A DNA stretch of 16,621 nucleotides. Origin: Chloroflexota bacterium. Its GTDB lineage: Bacteria; Chloroflexota; Ktedonobacteria; Ktedonobacterales; Ktedonobacteraceae. Below are positions 15,512-16,621 of the stretch, in pieces. Made by a program: the position numbers and the translations under genes. Location of the stretch: NCBI GenBank assembly GCA_005881495.1, contig VBHI01000020.1, positions 1 to 16,621 on the forward strand, written 5' to 3'. The notes under the pieces were generated by a model, which had not been told where the DNA came from, made no database searches, and saw only the letters and a list, made by a program, of their open reading frames with translations. The first letter of the stretch is position 1; every line of letters begins with the position of its first letter.

Positions 15512-16338
15512 ATACTAATCCTTTCTTTTGCGATGGGTGTTGCTTCAATCGTCGTTCCCGCGCCATTGAGCACATCCAGCAACGAGATGCTCCCCATACA
15601 GACTCGTGGCACGCCACCCTGAAGCGCTTCCTGCGCCCCCAGCAGTTTCTTACGCATACGGCCCTGGGCATATTCTGTGTAATCGGTAATGCGTTCGGCA
15701 GGGATAGTATGGATGAGCGTTGAGCTGTCCCCTGGATCGGTCAGCAAACCGGGAACGTTCGTCATGATGACCAGGACCTCGGCCCTTAGCGCGATGGCGA
15801 CCGCAGCAGCTGCACGATCTCCGTCGACATTCAAACGTTCTCCCCCCTGGCTTATTGCGAGCGGCGCGATGACAGGGGTATAACCGGCGTCGAGTAACTG
15901 CCGGAGCAGCGTATCATTCACCTGCTCGACCTGTCCGGTGTAGTCGTCGCGCAGTATTTGTAGACGCCCTCCAGGAGTTTGTGAACGCACGATCGACTTG
16001 CGCCTTGCCAGCAGCAATCGTCCATCTACTCCAGCCAGCCCCAGCGCATTGATACCCTGCTGCTGCAAGCAGGCCACCAGTTCGGTATTGATCTGACCGG
16101 CCACAGCCATCGCATAGATGCTCAGGGTTTCACTATCTGTATAGCGACTGACCATCCCACTCGGCGAGGTAATCATACGTACCGGGTGTCCCAAACGCTC
16201 AGAGAGCGCGTTTGTGAGATCAGACCCTCCATGCAGCACAACAATACGCCGTCCCTGAGCGACACACTGGGCTATCTCACGCACAATATTCGCAGTGGTG
16301 GCACCGGCACTACCGCCAACTTTCACAACAAGCGTCAT
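15508..16338 (-). CDS. lysZ: LysZ, LysW-aminoadipate kinase
   Basis: 276 residues of the amino-acid kinase fold (ArgB relatives). It phosphorylates the side-chain carboxyl of aminoadipate attached to LysW. Motifs: KVGGSAGA (6-13) for ATP phosphates, LHGGSD (35-40), SRYTD (64-68) in the substrate loop, and NVDGDRAAAAVA and MTNVPGLL nearer the C terminus. The start is ATG 16338 with GGAG 7 bases upstream. It lies 18 bases after lysY and overlaps lysJ by ATGA. ArgB is the alternative, but the SRYTD loop and the operon with homocitrate synthase and lysK favour LysZ. Confidence 0.9.
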   Translation of the reverse strand: MTLVVKVGGSAGATTANIVREIAQCVAQGRRIVVLHGGSDLTNALSERLGHPVRMITSPSGMVSRYTDSETLSIYAMAVAGQINTELVACLQQQGINALGLAGVDGRLLLARRKSIVRSQTPGGRLQILRDDYTGQVEQVNDTLLRQLLDAGYTPVIAPLAISQGGERLNVDGDRAAAAVAIALRAEVLVIMTNVPGLLTDPGDSSTLIHTIPAERITDYTEYAQGRMRKKLLGAQEALQGGVPRVCMGSISLLDVLNGAGTTIEATPIAKERISI

Positions 16339-16356
16339 AGCAAAGCTCCATCCTTC

Positions 16357-16621
<265 letters not shown>

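Overview
The window carries two metabolic blocks and looks like part of a soil or thermophilic Chloroflexota genome, most likely Ktedonobacterales. That placement is an inference from the LysW-dependent alpha-aminoadipate (AAA) lysine genes, the style of the lactate-oxidation genes and the GTAGGGGC-type palindromic repeat; no rRNA or other marker gene is present. Nearly every base of the lysine block is coding, with ATGA stop/start overlaps. The left 460 bases and the middle of the lactate block are looser and more AT-rich.

Left and middle (1-8957) is an eroded lactate-oxidation region. At the left edge is the start of a small zinc-finger/pRiA4b ORF-3-like gene (minus strand) with a strong sigma-A promoter. 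Next, on the minus strand and read from right to left, come a 3'-only lactate permease fragment (lctP'), lutC, and a LutB-LutA fusion with a one-base frameshift near its N terminus. Divergent from these, on the plus strand, a strong promoter and a leader precede a 1025-residue FAD plus Fe-S D-2-hydroxyacid (D-lactate type) dehydrogenase. It overlaps by 4 bases a lutA gene cut off after 60 codons. A FadR/LldR-type GntR regulator follows. The leader before the dehydrogenase is a diverged copy of the leader before this regulator. It ends in a 13-codon mini-ORF whose first codons resemble the regulator's start and whose last codons match the permease's end. This is best read as a scar from deletion of a gntR-lctP segment that left dld behind the gntR promoter.

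Right (9224-16621) is one minus-strand operon for lysine synthesis through 2-aminoadipate. In transcription order: lysY (cut by the right edge), lysZ, lysJ, lysK, homocitrate synthase, homoaconitase large and small subunits, and a homoisocitrate dehydrogenase-like gene. The last four would make 2-oxoadipate from 2-oxoglutarate and acetyl-CoA; LysZ, LysY, LysJ and LysK turn LysW-bound aminoadipate into lysine. LysW and LysX are not in the window and would be expected upstream, beyond the right edge. Two genes look damaged: lysJ has lost about 34 residues with a frameshift just before its C terminus, which is fused in frame to lysK; and the homoisocitrate dehydrogenase lacks the segment that should carry the catalytic lysine.

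Between the blocks (8958-9223) are a 9-bp tandem repeat and a set of hairpins resembling the right end/guide-RNA scaffold of an IS200/IS605-type element, with no transposase or tnpB. I saw no tRNA, rRNA, CRISPR array or intact mobile element.
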